A stretch of 64,000 bases of DNA from Pseudoxanthomonas broegbernensis. GTDB lineage: Bacteria; Pseudomonadota; Gammaproteobacteria; Xanthomonadales; Xanthomonadaceae. Below, one piece after another: positions 62,588 to 64,000 of the stretch; the stretch's first letter is position 1; every line of letters starts with the position of its first letter. Location of the stretch: NCBI RefSeq assembly GCF_014202435.1, contig NZ_JACHGU010000005.1, positions 248,001 to 312,000 of the forward strand, written 5' to 3'. A model generated the notes under the pieces. That model did no database searches. It was not told the origin of the DNA and worked only from the letters and a program-made list of their open reading frames with translations. A program made the translations under genes and the position numbers.

Positions 62588-63994
62588 TCATGCGCCTGAA
62601 GTCACCGTGCCGGAAGGTGCGGGGCCGGGCATGGGCACGGGCGCGGGGAGGCGCCGCAGGCTGTACGCCAGGCGCCAGCCCATCAGCACCGCGGCGGCGG
62701 CCAGGCCCACGGTCAGCCCGGCCCACATGCCCTGCGGGCCGCCGCCCAGGCCCAGGCCCAGCCAGGCGCCCAGCGGCATGCCCAGGCCCCAGTACGAGGC
62801 CATCGCCAGGAACATCGGCACCCGGGTATCGCGCAGGCCGCGCAGGGCGCCGGCGGACATCACCTGGATGCCGTCCGGGAACTGGAACGCGGCCGCGTAC
62901 AGCAGCAGGACCGAGGCCAGCGCGGCCACCGCCGCGTCGCGGGTGTACACCGCCACGATGGCGTCGTGGCCCAGCAGCAACAGCAGCGCCGACAGGGTCT
63001 GGGTGGCCAGCACGATGACGTAGCCGGCGCGCGCGGCGCGGCGCACGCCATCCGGGTCGCCGCTGCCCAGGGCGCGGCCCACCCGCACCGTGGTCGCCTC
63101 GGCCAGGCCCATGGGCACCATGAAGCACAGTGCGGCCACGTTGATCGCGATCTGGTGCGCGGCCGCCGGCACCTCGCCCAGCCGTGCGATCAGCAGCGCG
63201 GTGACGATGAACAACCCGCCTTCCATCAGCACCGTGATCCCGATGGGCAGCCCGGTGGCCAGCAGCGCGCCGATCACGCGCGGGCGCGGCGCCTCCAGGC
63301 GCGCGAACAGCGCCAGCGGCGCGAACCGCCGCGAACGCGCCAGGTAGGCGGCGAACGCCAGCGCCTGCAGCCACATCACCGTGGCCGAGGCCGCGCCCAG
63401 GCCGGCCGCGCCCATTTCCGGCAGCGGCCCGGCGCCGAAGGTCAGCGCCCCGCCCAGCGGCGCCAGCACCGCCAGCCCGCCGAAGCCCAGCAGCATGGTC
63501 GGCAAGGTCCAGTGCAAGCCCTCGCTGAGGTAGCGCATGCAGAAGAACAGGATCAGCGCCGGCACGCCCCAGCGCACCGCGTGCGCGAACGCCACCGCGC
63601 CGGGAACGATGTCCGGGGCGATGCCGAACGCGCCCAGCGCCAGCGGCACCGCGCTCAGGAACGCGAACATCAGCGCGCCCAGCCCCAGTCCCAGCCACAG
63701 CGCCTGGCGGAACAGCGGCGCGATCTCGTGGCGGCGCCCGGCGCCGTCCAGTTGCGAGACCGAGGCGGTCAGCGCGATCAGGGTGCCGATGGGCACCATC
63801 ATCGGCAGCCACAGCAGCGCGGTGCCCACCGTCACCGAGGCCAGGGTGCGGGTGCCGTGGTGGCCGGCGATGACGTTGTCGACGAAGTTGATCAGGCCGG
63901 TGGACACGTGGCCCAGCACCAGCGGCAGGCCGAGCGTGGCGGTGGCGCGCAGTTCGTGGCGCAGGCGCGGCGCCGGCGGGGCGGGCGGATTCAT
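62588..63994 (-). CDS. MATE family multidrug efflux transporter
   Basis: A 468-residue cation-coupled exporter with 12 membrane helices in two similar halves. MATE features are LPLVLGHVSTGLINFVDNVIAGHHG in helix 1-2, LPIGITVLMEGGLFIVTALLIARLG in the second half and AAHQIAINVAALCFMVPMGL. The C-terminal tail is Pro-rich. NorM-like drug or cation export is likely; substrates unknown. Confidence 0.9.
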   Translation of the reverse strand: MNPPAPPAPRLRHELRATATLGLPLVLGHVSTGLINFVDNVIAGHHGTRTLASVTVGTALLWLPMMVPIGTLIALTASVSQLDGAGRRHEIAPLFRQALWLGLGLGALMFAFLSAVPLALGAFGIAPDIVPGAVAFAHAVRWGVPALILFFCMRYLSEGLHWTLPTMLLGFGGLAVLAPLGGALTFGAGPLPEMGAAGLGAASATVMWLQALAFAAYLARSRRFAPLALFARLEAPRPRVIGALLATGLPIGITVLMEGGLFIVTALLIARLGEVPAAAHQIAINVAALCFMVPMGLAEATTVRVGRALGSGDPDGVRRAARAGYVIVLATQTLSALLLLLGHDAIVAVYTRDAAVAALASVLLLYAAAFQFPDGIQVMSAGALRGLRDTRVPMFLAMASYWGLGMPLGAWLGLGLGGGPQGMWAGLTVGLAAAAVLMGWRLAYSLRRLPAPVPMPGPAPSGTVTSGA

Positions 63995-64000
63995 CGAGGG

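Noticed and set aside
60235-63018. A 927-codon plus-strand frame across sppA and the MATE gene
   Set aside because: Spans two real minus-strand genes and starts inside a lipoprotein gene; no family match.

Overview
The window is GC-rich, gene-dense gammaproteobacterial chromosome. The best guess is Xanthomonadaceae/Lysobacteraceae (Lysobacter/Luteimonas-like). The reasons are the Grx4/IscA-like/rhodanese fusion, a plant-type GshA, the frmR-frmA-fghA operon, REP-type 'TGCAGGAGC...' intergenic repeats, and many four-base ATGA gene overlaps. No rRNA, tRNA, CRISPR or insertion sequence was seen. Taxonomy is inference; no search was possible.

Layout. (1) 1-18.6 kb, plus strand: an exopolysaccharide/capsule locus. 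It begins with the Tyr-rich tail of a tyrosine autokinase, then a membrane J-domain protein, a TPR protein and a secreted FecR-like protein. A Wzy/ligase-like membrane protein, two nucleotide-sugar enzymes (TviB, a CapI-like epimerase), a methyltransferase, a Wzx flippase, three GT4 glycosyltransferases, an AsnB-type amidotransferase, an EpsG-type polymerase, a WecA-type initiating transferase and a CpsB-type phosphatase follow. (2) 18.6-24.7 kb, minus strand: nirB-nirD-(truncated nasA)-cobA-nirC, for nitrite uptake and reduction and siroheme. (3) 24.96-38.8 kb: an anaerobic-respiration island with hemN, an Fe-S Fnr regulator, quinol NO reductase, a small Cys-tailed protein, NnrS, a SirB2-like protein, class III ribonucleotide reductase, an outer-membrane porin, and an uncharacterised operon of DUF2249 protein, membrane protein and DGC zinc protein. 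(4) 38.8-42.2 kb: a chorismate mutase-UbiT fusion followed by nadA and nadB. (5) 42.2-64 kb: housekeeping genes, including Grx4 fusion, c-di-GMP enzymes, formaldehyde detoxification, gshA, engB, cytochrome c4, two DsbA-like proteins, sppA and a MATE transporter.

Regulation. Eight FNR-type 14-mers (TTGAY-N4-RTCAA or one/two mismatches) sit in front of hemN-fnr, norB, the small Cys protein, nnrS, nrdD, the porin, the DUF2249 operon and cm-ubiT. Box position, -10-like hexamers and start codons fit class II FNR promoters. Two of them (hemN, nnrS) would start transcription at or next to the ATG, so the mRNAs may be leaderless. The nrdD promoter also carries two NrdR-like palindromes 31 bp apart. 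The island therefore looks like a local Fnr regulon with its own regulator, coupling NO detoxification, oxygen-independent heme, ubiquinone and deoxynucleotide synthesis.

The most unusual items are: an anaerobic ribonucleotide reductase whose glycyl-radical domain is a separate 62-residue gene with its own ribosome-binding site; nadA running in frame into nadB, apparently through a 2-nt loss in a GC dinucleotide run; the chorismate mutase-UbiT fusion; an assimilatory nitrate reductase without its N-terminal Fe-S region but still translationally coupled on both sides; and the Fnr-controlled DUF2249/membrane/DGC operon of unknown function.
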